Assembly (NCBI GenBank): GCA_023480605.1
Contig: JAMCWS010000407.1
Coordinates: 1 to 22,395 of the forward strand
Direction of reading: 5' to 3'
Origin: a bacterium
Lineage (GTDB): Bacteria > Sumerlaeota > Sumerlaeia > MVZB01
DNA length: 22,395 nucleotides
Both the position numbers and the translations under genes were made by a program. Positions 15,041 to 22,395 of the stretch are shown here, in pieces. Position 1 is the first letter of the stretch; the number at the start of each line of letters is the position of its first letter. The notes under the pieces were generated by a model that saw nothing but the letters and a program-made list of their open reading frames with translations, was not told the origin of the DNA and did no database searches.

Positions 15041-16105
15041 TTAAAGCCATTTTTTACGCCGGAAGAAAAACAGCATCCCCACGGCCAGCAGGATCATGAC
15101 GATCCATAAACCCGGGTAAGCCCAGCGCTTGTGCAACTCCGGCATATATTGAAAATTCATGCCATACACGCCCACCAGGAAGGTCAGGGGGATAAAGACC
15201 GTGGCGATCACCGTCAGGACTTTCATGACTTGGTTCATCCGGTTGCTGACCGCCGATAGATGGATATCGAGCATCCCGGCCAGCAGGTCGCGATACGTCT
15301 CGATGGTGTCGATGATGTGGATCGTGTGGTCATAAACATCGGTCAGAAAGGGAACCGTCTCGCGGCCGATGAGGGTGCTGTCGCTCTTGCGCAGGCCGTC
15401 AAGCAACTCGCGCATCGGCCAGACGGCCTTGCGCATGTGGATCAACAGGCCCTTGAGGTGGTGGATTTCGCGGACGGTGGCGGCGCCCGAATCATTGATG
15501 ACCGTCTCCTCGAGCAGTTCGATGCGCTCGCCGAGACGCTCCAGAATCGCGAAATAATTGTCGACGACGACATCGATGAGAGCGTAAGCGAGATAATCGG
15601 GGCCGTGGTTGCGGATACGGCCCTTGCCCAGGCGGATCCGGTCGCGGATGGGGTCGAACAGGTCGCCCGGACGCTCCTGAAACGTGAGGACATAATCGGC
15701 GCCGACGATCAGGCTGACCTGCTCGGTGTCGATGTCGCGCTTCGATTTTGTCAGGTTCATCATCTTGAGCACCACGTGGAGGTAATCCTCGTAGTCTTCC
15801 GTTTTGGGGCGGTGGTCGGTGTTGAGGATGTCTTCGAGCACGAGGGGGTGCAGGCCGAAGTGCCGTCCGAAATCCTCGAAAACGGTGGGATCGTGCAATC
15901 CGTCGATATTAATCCAGGTAACCTCGGCATGAGCCTTGACGCGGCGGCATTCCTCGACGCTGGCCGCGCGCATTTCCTCGAAATGGTCGGCGCCGTACGC
16001 GAAAACGCTGAAAATGGGTTGATCCACTTTGCGCTCGCCGATGTGGATGAGCGTGCCGGGCGGGTGACCGGCCTTGGCCGACCGTTTCTTGTGATGGTTC
16101 GTCAT
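15041..16105 (-). CDS. corA: CorA-type magnesium/cobalt channel
   Basis: CorA is a homopentameric inner-membrane channel for Mg2+ (also Co2+, Ni2+). The 354-aa protein is of the Thermotoga CorA size. It has an acidic N-terminal cytosolic domain (about 25-250), a long stalk helix (about 255-298), then two transmembrane helices (about 295-314 and 331-346). The diagnostic GMN selectivity motif lies at 315-317 within VYGMNFQYMP, and the chain ends in basic residues FFRRKKWL, as expected for a cytosolic tail. It is the first gene before mprF, 21 bp apart. An AGGAG lies 13 nt before ATG 16105, a rather long spacing. It is divergent from the PpiC-like gene across a 235-bp region. Confidence 0.96.
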   Translation of the reverse strand: MTNHHKKRSAKAGHPPGTLIHIGERKVDQPIFSVFAYGADHFEEMRAASVEECRRVKAHAEVTWINIDGLHDPTVFEDFGRHFGLHPLVLEDILNTDHRPKTEDYEDYLHVVLKMMNLTKSKRDIDTEQVSLIVGADYVLTFQERPGDLFDPIRDRIRLGKGRIRNHGPDYLAYALIDVVVDNYFAILERLGERIELLEETVINDSGAATVREIHHLKGLLIHMRKAVWPMRELLDGLRKSDSTLIGRETVPFLTDVYDHTIHIIDTIETYRDLLAGMLDIHLSAVSNRMNQVMKVLTVIATVFIPLTFLVGVYGMNFQYMPELHKRWAYPGLWIVMILLAVGMLFFFRRKKWL

Positions 16106-16281
16106 GGCGGCGGCTGGGCTCCTGGATTTGACATCCCCCCATCCGTATTGAACAATTCCGGCGCGCGGGACGCAACGGCCGAATTGCGTCGCCGAACCTC
16201 GCCGGCCGAATCGACGCCGCCCGCGCCCAGCGCATGCCCCCGCCGCCGGATAATCGTTGAGCCGAATGGCCGATTTCGGGC

Positions 16282-16302
16282 AAAATACAGGCGACGTATT
16301 TT
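16282..16302. promoter_or_regulatory. AT-rich dyad AAAATAC-N7-GTATTTT in the divergent corA/ppiC-like region
   Basis: AAAATAC (16282-16288) and GTATTTT (16296-16302) are a perfect inverted repeat with 7 bases between, 39 bp before the PpiC-like ATG. Its AT content stands out in a GC-rich region. It could be an operator for a dimeric regulator, an mRNA hairpin in the 5' leader, or part of a promoter: TTGAGC (16257-16262) and CAAAAT (16281-16286) with 18 bp between are a weak -35/-10 pair overlapping its left arm. Confidence 0.35.
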
Positions 16303-16340
16303 ATGCGAGAGTCATTTCGACCGATGGCAGGCGTATCCAC

Positions 16341-17813
16341 ATGACGAAAAGCGATCACCGGCGCTCCCGCGCCGCGCGTTCCAAATGGACGGCCTTCGGG
16401 CTTTTACTGGCGCTGGCGGCTATGGTCTGGGGAGCGCCCGTCCCCCTGCGCGCGCAACAACCCGAGCCCAAAGACCGGCGTAAATACCTTGATGATATTT
16501 ACAAGGAATACGACAACGAGCCGCGCAAGACGCTGCCCCACGCCAACCTTCCCGAGAACCTGCGCAACGCGATCGAGCAAAAACAACTGCTCGAGGAGAA
16601 ACCCAAGGGCCCGATCCGGCGGGTTAAAACAACCCCGATGCTCGGTCCCGACGGCCAGCAACTGGTGGGTGTCGTCGAGGACCGCCGAATGACCAAGCCT
16701 CAACTCGAACTGCGGGCCAATCTGTTTCTGCGCAACGCCCCCAGCCTGGGCGATCCCCAGAAGGCCGAGGACCGCCGCGTGCTTACCGAGTCGCGCATCC
16801 TCGACGATTGGATGAAGTCGACGATCCTGGCCGTTCACGCGCAACGCAAAGGCTACCGCGTCAAGCCCGAAGAGATCGACGCCGCGTACAAGCAGCTTGT
16901 GGCGCAGTCGCACGGCAATCCCGACCAGGCTACCCAGATGATGCGTATGATCGGCATTCCCGAAGCCGATCTGCGCCAGGAGATCGAGGACGGGATCGCC
17001 GTCGATAAATTAATGCTCGATTATGTCCAGGCGAATTTCCCCGAGCAGCAAAAGCAGGCGATCTTCAAGGAAGATCCGTCCATCTTCCTCGATCCGCCCC
17101 GCGTTCGCGCCTGGCAGCTCTTTTATCCGCTGACGTCTTACCTGACATCGAGCCAGCTCGAAAAAGTCACCGCCCTGATGAACGACCTGCGCAAACGCCT
17201 GCGCAAATGCAAAGACATGAATGACTACCTGGCTCTCAAAAAATATCTGCAGGATAACAACCGCGAGGTGGTTCTTTCAGAACTCAGTTGGGCCACCGCC
17301 GACGAACCGCTGCCCCAACCGGTCATGAAAGCCCTCTTCACGATGGAGATCGGCGAAACGAGCGATCCGGTGGTCAACCGTGGTTTCGGCATTCATGTCG
17401 TCAAGGTGCTCGAGCGCAAGGAAGGCGAAAAGAGTTACGAGCAGGCCAAGCCCCGCATCGAGAATTTCCTGATCGAAAAGTCCAAGGAGATCCTCTACGA
17501 GGAAGTCAAAGGCAAATACAAGATCAAAATCAACGCCTCCGGCCTGACCGAATCCCATGACGTTCCCGAACCGGTCGCCCGGGCGGTCGCATCCAGTCCG
17601 GCCGGCCCCGGCTCCCTGCCCGAGGATCCCAGCCAGATCCGTGTGCCCTCGGTGGAAAGCGTGCTGAAAAAGAAGGAGGCCGAACGGGCGCAGCAATTGC
17701 TGAACGACAAAACGACGCCCACGCCCACTCCGGCGGCGGCGCCCGCGCCCCCGGCCCCGGCGACTCCGCCGGCCGCCGCGCCCGGCGCGCCGGCGGCTTC
17801 GCCCGGCAAATGA
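16341..17813 (+). CDS. secreted SurA/PpiC-like folding factor with degenerate parvulin domain
   Basis: This is a probable periplasmic chaperone of the SurA/PrsA peptidyl-prolyl isomerase group. ATG 16341 (490 aa) is chosen because it gives a signal peptide: basic start (MTKSDHRRSRAARSK), a hydrophobic core (GLLLALAAMVWGA), and a likely cleavage after LRA before QQPEP. A helical SurA-N-like region follows (about 90-225), then a parvulin-like domain (about 235-400) ending FGIHVVKVLERKEGEKSYEQAKPRIENFL. Within it the usual ARHIL start reads VRAWQLFYP and the GGDLG loop is missing, so isomerase activity is doubtful; a chaperone role remains possible. The C-terminus is a Pro/Ala-rich low-complexity tail (about the last 35 residues). 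It is divergent from corA and convergent with the aldo/keto reductase, 27 bp away. Confidence 0.8.
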   Translation: MTKSDHRRSRAARSKWTAFGLLLALAAMVWGAPVPLRAQQPEPKDRRKYLDDIYKEYDNEPRKTLPHANLPENLRNAIEQKQLLEEKPKGPIRRVKTTPMLGPDGQQLVGVVEDRRMTKPQLELRANLFLRNAPSLGDPQKAEDRRVLTESRILDDWMKSTILAVHAQRKGYRVKPEEIDAAYKQLVAQSHGNPDQATQMMRMIGIPEADLRQEIEDGIAVDKLMLDYVQANFPEQQKQAIFKEDPSIFLDPPRVRAWQLFYPLTSYLTSSQLEKVTALMNDLRKRLRKCKDMNDYLALKKYLQDNNREVVLSELSWATADEPLPQPVMKALFTMEIGETSDPVVNRGFGIHVVKVLERKEGEKSYEQAKPRIENFLIEKSKEILYEEVKGKYKIKINASGLTESHDVPEPVARAVASSPAGPGSLPEDPSQIRVPSVESVLKKKEAERAQQLLNDKTTPTPTPAAAPAPPAPATPPAAAPGAPAASPGK

Positions 17814-17828
17814 ATGTTCCGATGGCCG

Positions 17829-17840
17829 CGCGCCGGCGCG
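17829..17840. repeat. 12-bp perfect GC palindrome between convergent genes
   Basis: CGCGCCGGCGCG fills most of the 27-bp gap between the stops of the PpiC-like gene and the aldo/keto reductase. It could help end both transcripts, but without a loop or T-run it is not a clear terminator. Confidence 0.3.
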
Positions 17841-18827
17841 TCAGGCCTTCAGGATTTCGTCGATTTCGCCCAGTTCCTCGGGGGTGAAATCCAGCTTCTT
17901 GAGCGTCCCGACGTTTTCATCGATCTGGGCGGCGCGGCTGGCGCCGATGAGCGCGCTCGTGACGCGCGCGTCGCGCAGCACCCAGGCCAGGGCCAGTTGC
18001 GCCATCGATTGGCCCCGCCGCCGGGCCACTTCGCTCAACCGGCGCACGCGCGCCAGCGTGGCCTCGGTCACCGATTCACGCTTGAGGAAACCGGTCGGGT
18101 TGGCCGCGCGCGAATCGGCCGGGATCCCCTCCAGGTAGCGCGAAGTCAGCAGGCCCTGCGCCAGCGGGCAGAAGGCGATGACGCCGACGCCCAGTCGCTC
18201 CGTGTGACGCAGCAGGTCGCCCTCCACCCACCGGTTGAGCATGTTGTAAATCGGCTGGTGGATGGTCAGGCGCGCGGCGCGCTCCCCCAGCAGGCGCGCC
18301 GCGTCGACCGTGTCGGCGCCGCTGTAACTGCTCACGCCGACGTAAAGCGCCTTGCCCTGACGGACAATCTGGTCGAGGGCCGCCATCGTTTCGTCGAGCG
18401 GCGTTTGGGGATCGAACCGATGGTGGTAAAAAATGTCGACATATTCCAATCCCAACCGCTTGAGCGACTGGTCGAGACTGGCGATCAGGTATTTGCGCGA
18501 GCCCCAGTTGCCGTAAGGCCCCGGCCACATGAGGTAGCCGGCCTTGGTGGAGATGATCAACTCGTCGCGATGGGCCTTGAAGTCGGTGGCCAGAAGGCGC
18601 CCGACGTTGGTCTCGGCCGAGCCGCCCGGCGGGCCGTAGTTGTTGGCCAGATCGAAGTGGGTGATGCCCAGGTCGAAACAACGATGCAGCATACGGCGGG
18701 CTTCATCCGGGTCGGCCTGGTCGCCGAAGTTATGCCAACAGCCCATCGAGATGGCCGGCAACTGCAATCCGCTGCGACCGCAACGGCGATAAATCATTTC
18801 GGTATATCGATTTTCGGCAAATGACAT
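17841..18827 (-). CDS. yghZ: aldo/keto reductase, YghZ (L-glyceraldehyde 3-phosphate reductase) type
   Basis: This NADPH-dependent reductase of the AKR14 group closely follows E. coli YghZ, which reduces L-glyceraldehyde 3-phosphate and methylglyoxal. Shared landmarks include YRRCGRSGLQLPAISMG (13-29), GITHFDLANNYGPPGGSAE (54-72), RDELIISTKAGYLMWPGPYG (87-106), SRKYLIASLDQSLKRLGLEYVDIFYHHR (110-137), GKALYVGVSSYS and LIGASRAAQIDENV. The catalytic tetrad is Asp59, Tyr64, Lys95 and His136. Length (328 aa) is slightly under E. coli YghZ (346). ATG 18827 has AAAGGAG nine bases upstream, so the start is firm. It is convergent with the PpiC-like gene and divergent from the GIY-YIG gene, so probably monocistronic. 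The true substrate in this organism is not known; related potassium-channel beta-like reductases are an alternative but fit less well. Confidence 0.92.
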   Translation of the reverse strand: MSFAENRYTEMIYRRCGRSGLQLPAISMGCWHNFGDQADPDEARRMLHRCFDLGITHFDLANNYGPPGGSAETNVGRLLATDFKAHRDELIISTKAGYLMWPGPYGNWGSRKYLIASLDQSLKRLGLEYVDIFYHHRFDPQTPLDETMAALDQIVRQGKALYVGVSSYSGADTVDAARLLGERAARLTIHQPIYNMLNRWVEGDLLRHTERLGVGVIAFCPLAQGLLTSRYLEGIPADSRAANPTGFLKRESVTEATLARVRRLSEVARRRGQSMAQLALAWVLRDARVTSALIGASRAAQIDENVGTLKKLDFTPEELGEIDEILKA

Positions 18828-18962
18828 GATTCGGGGCTCCTTTGTGACGATCCGCTCGCGTCAATCCGCCTCCACTCATTACCAGACCGCCCCGGGAATC
18901 TCCAGCGTTAACGGCGAGCGGCGCGCAGCCGGTCCGTCCGAGTCTCGCTCACGGGGTGCCGG

Positions 18963-19544
18963 ATGGTGAATCCGATACAGGATCTCATCGCGATGGGCGC
19001 CGTCGGATGCGGGAGAGGCGCGTATATACTCGGCCTGTGCCTCGCCACGCGACGGCGCGTCCGCCTGGGCGGCCTCGGCTGGCATGTCCTCGATCCGGGC
19101 TGGTATTTCTACGTTGGCAGCGCGCGCGGCCCCGGCGGCCTGACGGCGCGGCTTGGCCACCACCTTCGCCCCGCCGTCAACCCCCACTGGCATATCGACC
19201 ATCTGCGCCGCCACGCCCGCCTCGAATCAATCTGGTATGGCGTTCACGACGACCGGCGCGAGTGCGTGTGGGCCGCGCGGCTGGCTGGTGCGGCGGGTCT
19301 GGTCGTTCCCGTCGCCCGGTTCGGCGCATCGGATTGCCGCTGCCCGGCTCACTTGTTTTTCGCTCCGAAAGGAACGTCTGCTCCGATAACGGCGTCCGCT
19401 GCCGGGGCGGCGGCCGACGCGGACTCGTCATTGAACCGCCTCATCCGGGAGGCTATCGGCGATGAACTGACCGGACTTGCCGTCAATCGAGCGGCAGCCG
19501 TCGATTTAGATCCGATTGCCGGGCGTCTTATCACATCGGCTTGA
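18963..19544 (+). CDS. GIY-YIG family (DUF123) protein
   Basis: This is a small protein of the DUF123 group of the GIY-YIG nuclease superfamily, found alone or fused to endonuclease III; a role in DNA cleavage or repair is suspected but unproven. Of 193 aa, residues about 19-133 form the domain: GAYILGL (19-25), GWYFYVGSARGPGGLTARLGHH (46-67; the GIY-YIG-like core), HWHIDHL (75-81), ESIWYG (88-93) and the Cys/His cluster SDCRCPAHLFF (123-133). The last ~60 residues are Ala-rich and look unlike the family core. ATG 18963 has no clear ribosome site; ATG 18993 (MGAVGCGRGAYIL) also fits and trims a poorly conserved start. The gene is convergent with dnaB and overlaps its last 14 bp. The 135-bp divergent gap to the aldo/keto reductase shows no convincing promoter. 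Confidence 0.8.
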   Translation: MVNPIQDLIAMGAVGCGRGAYILGLCLATRRRVRLGGLGWHVLDPGWYFYVGSARGPGGLTARLGHHLRPAVNPHWHIDHLRRHARLESIWYGVHDDRRECVWAARLAGAAGLVVPVARFGASDCRCPAHLFFAPKGTSAPITASAAGAAADADSSLNRLIREAIGDELTGLAVNRAAAVDLDPIAGRLITSA

Positions 19545-20958
19545 GGTCGACGAATTCGGTGAACTCACCGCGGAAGAGCAACTCGAAATCGCCGACAGGG
19601 CCGTTGCGCTGTTTGCCGATGCGCACCGTGGCGATTTCGGGCTCGGGGGCTGCGTCGGGATTGACGGCCATGTTCTTCTCGCGGTGGATGAAGATGACGA
19701 TGTCGGCGTCCTGCTCGATGGCGCCCGATTCGCGCAGGTCGGAGAGGCGAGGCATCTTGTCTTTGGCCCCCCGGCGCTGCTCGCTCTGGCGGCTGAGCTG
19801 GCTGAGGGCAATGATGGGGATCTCGAGCTCGCGCGACAGCCCCTTGAGCGCGCGCGAAATTTCGCTGACTTCCTGTTGGCGGCTCTCGACGCGCGCCGCG
19901 CCGCTGTGCATCAGTTGCAGGTAGTCGACCACGATCAGGGCCAGGTCGGGGCAGCGCGCCTTGAGCCGGCGCGAGCGCGACCGGATCTCCAGGATCGACA
20001 GGCTCGAGGCGTCGTCGATATGGAACGGGGCGCGGGCCACCCGCTCGCCCGCCTCGTGAATGGCTTCCAGTTCGTCGCGCCGCAGGCGGTGGTTGCCGCG
20101 CACGCGCCCCATCGGCACGTGGCTTTCGGTCGCCAGCAGGCGCAACGTCAACTCGCTGGTCGACATCTCCAGCGAGTAGACGCCGACCGGCCGGCCTTCC
20201 TTTAGGGCGACATGGGTGGCGATGTTTAGGGCGAATGCCGATTTGCCCATCGACGGGCGCGCGGCCAGAATGACCAGTTGCGAAGGGCGCAGCCCGGTCG
20301 TCATCCGGTCCAGTTCGGCAAAACCCGTGGCAAGGCCCGGCAGTTGGCCGCCGCCCTTGGCGCGTTGCTCGATCTCCTGGAGTTGGTCGCTCACCGCCTC
20401 GCCGATGTGCACGAAATCGCGTTGCTGCTGTTCCTGGGCGATGTCGAAAATCTGCTTCTCGGCGCGGTCGATAACCTCTTGGGCGGGGGCTTCGGACGCG
20501 GCGGCCTCGTCGGCGATCGACAGGGCCGCCCGCATCAGGCACCGCAGGCGCCACTTCTGCACGACGATCTGCGCATATTGAGCGACCTGGCGGAGCGAGA
20601 AGATGTTCTCCTCGAGACCGGCCAGAGCGGCGGCGCCGCCCACGGACTCGAGCTGGCCGCGGCGCAGCAATTCTTCACCCAGGGTGGTTAGGTCGACGCC
20701 GAGGCCCTGCTCGTGGAGCGACGCCACCGCGCCGAAGATGATCTGGTGGGCGGGACTGAAGAAGAGCGGCTCGGCGGCCGCCCGCCCCGGCCGGCGCCCG
20801 TCCTTGCCGAGGGCGTGCGCGACGGCCTGGGACGGCAGCACGTCGAGCACCGCATCGATCTGCCGGTTGTCGAGAATCATGCCGCCCAGCAGGGCCCGCT
20901 CGGCTTCGAGGTTGTTGGGCAGTCGCTGGCTGAGAAGGTCTTTGTCGTCACCGATCAT
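19531..20958 (-). CDS. dnaB: replicative DNA helicase DnaB
   Basis: DnaB is the hexameric 5'-3' helicase of the replication fork. The 475-aa protein has an N-terminal helical domain (about 12-150; LPNNLEAERALLGGMILDN) and a linker. A RecA-like domain starts near 205 (GLATGFAELDRMTTGL). It carries Walker A ARPSMGKSA (233-241), YSLEMS (261-266), Walker B LIVVDYLQLM (341-350), ALSQLSR (384-390) and a C-terminal RESGAIEQDADIVIFIHR segment (409-426) with the arginine finger region. In the N-domain about 17 residues, Gly/Arg/Ala-rich (roughly 47-64), are inserted between DVLPSQ and the LFFSPAHQIIF helix, where most DnaB have a short turn. ATG 20958 has only a weak ribosome site. No intein or loader gene is present. 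Its tail overlaps the GIY-YIG gene by 14 bp. Confidence 0.96.
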   Translation of the reverse strand: MIGDDKDLLSQRLPNNLEAERALLGGMILDNRQIDAVLDVLPSQAVAHALGKDGRRPGRAAAEPLFFSPAHQIIFGAVASLHEQGLGVDLTTLGEELLRRGQLESVGGAAALAGLEENIFSLRQVAQYAQIVVQKWRLRCLMRAALSIADEAAASEAPAQEVIDRAEKQIFDIAQEQQQRDFVHIGEAVSDQLQEIEQRAKGGGQLPGLATGFAELDRMTTGLRPSQLVILAARPSMGKSAFALNIATHVALKEGRPVGVYSLEMSTSELTLRLLATESHVPMGRVRGNHRLRRDELEAIHEAGERVARAPFHIDDASSLSILEIRSRSRRLKARCPDLALIVVDYLQLMHSGAARVESRQQEVSEISRALKGLSRELEIPIIALSQLSRQSEQRRGAKDKMPRLSDLRESGAIEQDADIVIFIHREKNMAVNPDAAPEPEIATVRIGKQRNGPVGDFELLFRGEFTEFVDLKPM

Positions 20959-21013
20959 GCGGGATTCAGTCTCTCAAAATGGCGGTCGAAGGATTCGGAA
21001 ATACTCATCCTTT

Positions 21014-21210
21014 TGCTCGCGCTCGCTATCGTGCTCGTTCTCTTAACGTGCTGCAACGAAAACACGACGGACGCCTTCGGTTCCTGCTCGTGCTCGTGAT
21101 CGTAATCGATTGAATCTGCTTGGCTTGCTTCATCTTCTACTAAACGGGAGAGGCGCCGCCTCATGATTGACTCGTAATCGCGACCGTTCTTATTCTCGTT
21201 TCCGTTCTCG
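21014..21210. repeat. three clusters of degenerate 6-bp repeats, consensus NNNTCG
   Basis: In the 287-bp gap between dnaB and the sulfatase, 6-bp units ending in TCG recur in phase: five units at 21014-21043 (TGCTCG, CGCTCG, CTATCG, TGCTCG, TTCTCT), four at 21085-21108 (TGCTCG twice, TGATCG, TAATCG) and seven at 21169-21210 (GACTCG, TAATCG, CGACCG, TTCTTA, TTCTCG, TTTCCG, TTCTCG). The sequence between clusters is unrelated and AT-richer. No gene or clear promoter is seen in this gap. A 69-codon open frame crosses it but merely reads the repeats. Confidence 0.75.
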
Positions 21211-21245
21211 CCACCCCCATCGGCCGATTCCAGTGTGACGCTCCA

Positions 21246-22395
21246 CTAACGCTTATCCGACGCCGGAGGCACGACGTCGCACGTTTCCTGGTACCAGCGC
21301 AGCAACCGGTCCTTGTGACGGGCGACTTCCCCGGCGCAGTCGGGGTCGTCGATCCGGTTCGCCAGTTCGCGCGGGTCGCGTCGCAGGTCGTAGAATTCGT
21401 CCTTTTCGTAAAGTCGTCGCACATATTTGAAATCCTTCGTCCGGCACATCGTTCCCTTGCCGTGCCAGGGGCGCTCGTCGCTCACCTGCAGCGAAACGCG
21501 CGGCCAGTATAGCCCGCCGGGACCGGCGAGCCCCGGAACTTCGTAGCTCTCGAGTTCCATCGCCTGGCGTTCGCCCGTGAGGCGTCCGCCTTCGCAGAAA
21601 ACCGCATCGCGGTGGTCGTCGGTTTCGCCGCGCAGCAACGGCAGCAGGCTGCGCCCGAACGCCGTAAATGGCGGTTCGACGCCGGTCAGTTCCCAGACGG
21701 TCGCCGAAAAGTCGACCAGCTCGACCATCGCGTCCGACACGCGGGGTTTGACCCCGGCCGTTCGCGGCGGCTTGACGACCAGCGGCACGTGGGTCAGGCA
21801 ATCTTCGAAGGTGTTTTGGGTTTTCTCGACCAGGCCGTAGTCGCCGGTGAAATCGCCGTGATCGGCGAAAAAGAACAGCGCCGTTTCGTCATAAATCCCC
21901 TCGGCCCGCAACGCCTCCACCACGAGGCCGAGCTGGTGGTGACGCGCGCGCACATGCCATAATACGTGGCGCGCAGTTCCGACCACCGATCTTCGGTCCA
22001 CGTCCGCATGCGCTGGTTGCGCCAGATCCCTTCGAGGATGCAGGGCTTGCCGTCCCACTTGTCGGGTGCGGGGATGCGGGCGGGCAGGCGCGCGCGGTCC
22101 ACGGCGCTGAACCACGGCTCCTCCACCGCATAGGCCGGATGGGGGTAGGTGAGGGGCAGATACAGGCAGAACGGCCGGTCGGACGGGCGATGATGGATGA
22201 AGTCGATGGCGCCGCGCACGTTGGCCCAGTCGTGGTCAAACCAGGTTTTTCCCTTGGTCGGGTCCAGCCGGCCGCGCATGAAGCTAAAATAGGTGTCGCT
22301 GTCGGGCGCGCCACGCCAGTCCGGTCCCAGTCCGCCGCTCGGGGTGGCTCCCCAGCGCGCCAGGTCGGCGGGCGTGGGGTGAAACTTGACGTCGC
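21246..22395 (-). pseudogene. sulfatase, frameshifted and cut by the window edge
   Basis: This is a type I (arylsulfatase-like) sulfatase whose 5' end, including the expected C-x-P-x-R active-site motif, lies beyond 22395, so activity cannot be judged. The frame entering from the edge reads through PFCLYLPLTYPHPAYAVEEPWFS and RWSELRATYYGMCARV, both typical, then derails. From about 21940 the correct sequence (HQLGLVVEALRAEG, ETALFFFADHGDFTGDYGLVEK, LVDFSATVWELTGV, EFYDLRRDPRELANRIDDP) continues in another frame to TAG 21246-21248. One base is missing between 21940 and 21941: family sequence expects Val-Asp where GTC-ACC is found. The metal-site D-H-G of FFADHGDFTGD is intact. It is either a real pseudogene or a single-base sequence error. 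The family is common in polysaccharide- and mucin-degrading bacteria. It is on the same strand as dnaB but 287 bp away. Confidence 0.85.

Noticed and set aside
20955..21164. 69-codon - strand frame with Asp/His/Glu-rich stretch between dnaB and the sulfatase
   Set aside because: Its sequence is just the 6-bp repeats read as codons, with no start signal.

Overview
The window is bacterial chromosomal DNA: GC-rich, densely coded, and mostly housekeeping and biosynthetic genes. No phage, plasmid, insertion sequence, CRISPR or RNA gene could be recognised. The lineage is not certain. The GC content, LL-diaminopimelate aminotransferase (dapL), metX/metY direct sulfhydrylation, a sulfatase and intergenic arrays of degenerate hexamer and heptamer repeats suggest a genome-resolved lineage of the Planctomycetes/Lentisphaerae/Sumerlaeota/Hydrogenedentes kind. 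That is inference from style, not from a marker gene.

Left part, + strand (1-7522). Two ABC exporter half-transporters form a probable heterodimer with one degenerate ATP site; the first is cut by the window edge and carries an in-frame amber stop. A receiver-PilZ protein follows, whose phospho-acceptor Asp is replaced by Glu. Then come a Thermotoga-type DAHP synthase (aroF; entry to aromatic amino acid synthesis) behind a readable sigma70-like promoter, and dapL (lysine and peptidoglycan precursor). A 7-bp repeat array fills the aroF-dapL gap.

Middle part, - strand (7676-16105). Reading in the direction of transcription: corA (Mg/Co channel) and mprF (aminoacyl-phosphatidylglycerol synthase/flippase) sit 21 bp apart. 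After a 449-bp non-coding gap come metY and metX (homoserine to O-acetylhomoserine to homocysteine), then murJ (lipid II flippase). Cell-envelope functions recur: dapL, murJ and mprF.

Right part (16341-22395), alternating strands. It holds a secreted SurA/PpiC-like protein with a degenerate parvulin domain, a YghZ-type aldo/keto reductase, a GIY-YIG (DUF123) protein whose end overlaps dnaB, and the replicative helicase dnaB with a small insertion in its N-terminal domain. A 287-bp gap with three clusters of 6-bp repeats follows, and then a sulfatase that is frameshifted and runs off the window.

I see no clear new multi-gene system. The most rewarding items are the Glu-substituted receiver fused to PilZ, the asymmetric exporter broken by a single stop codon, the two families of short intergenic repeats, and the repeat-decorated metY promoter region.
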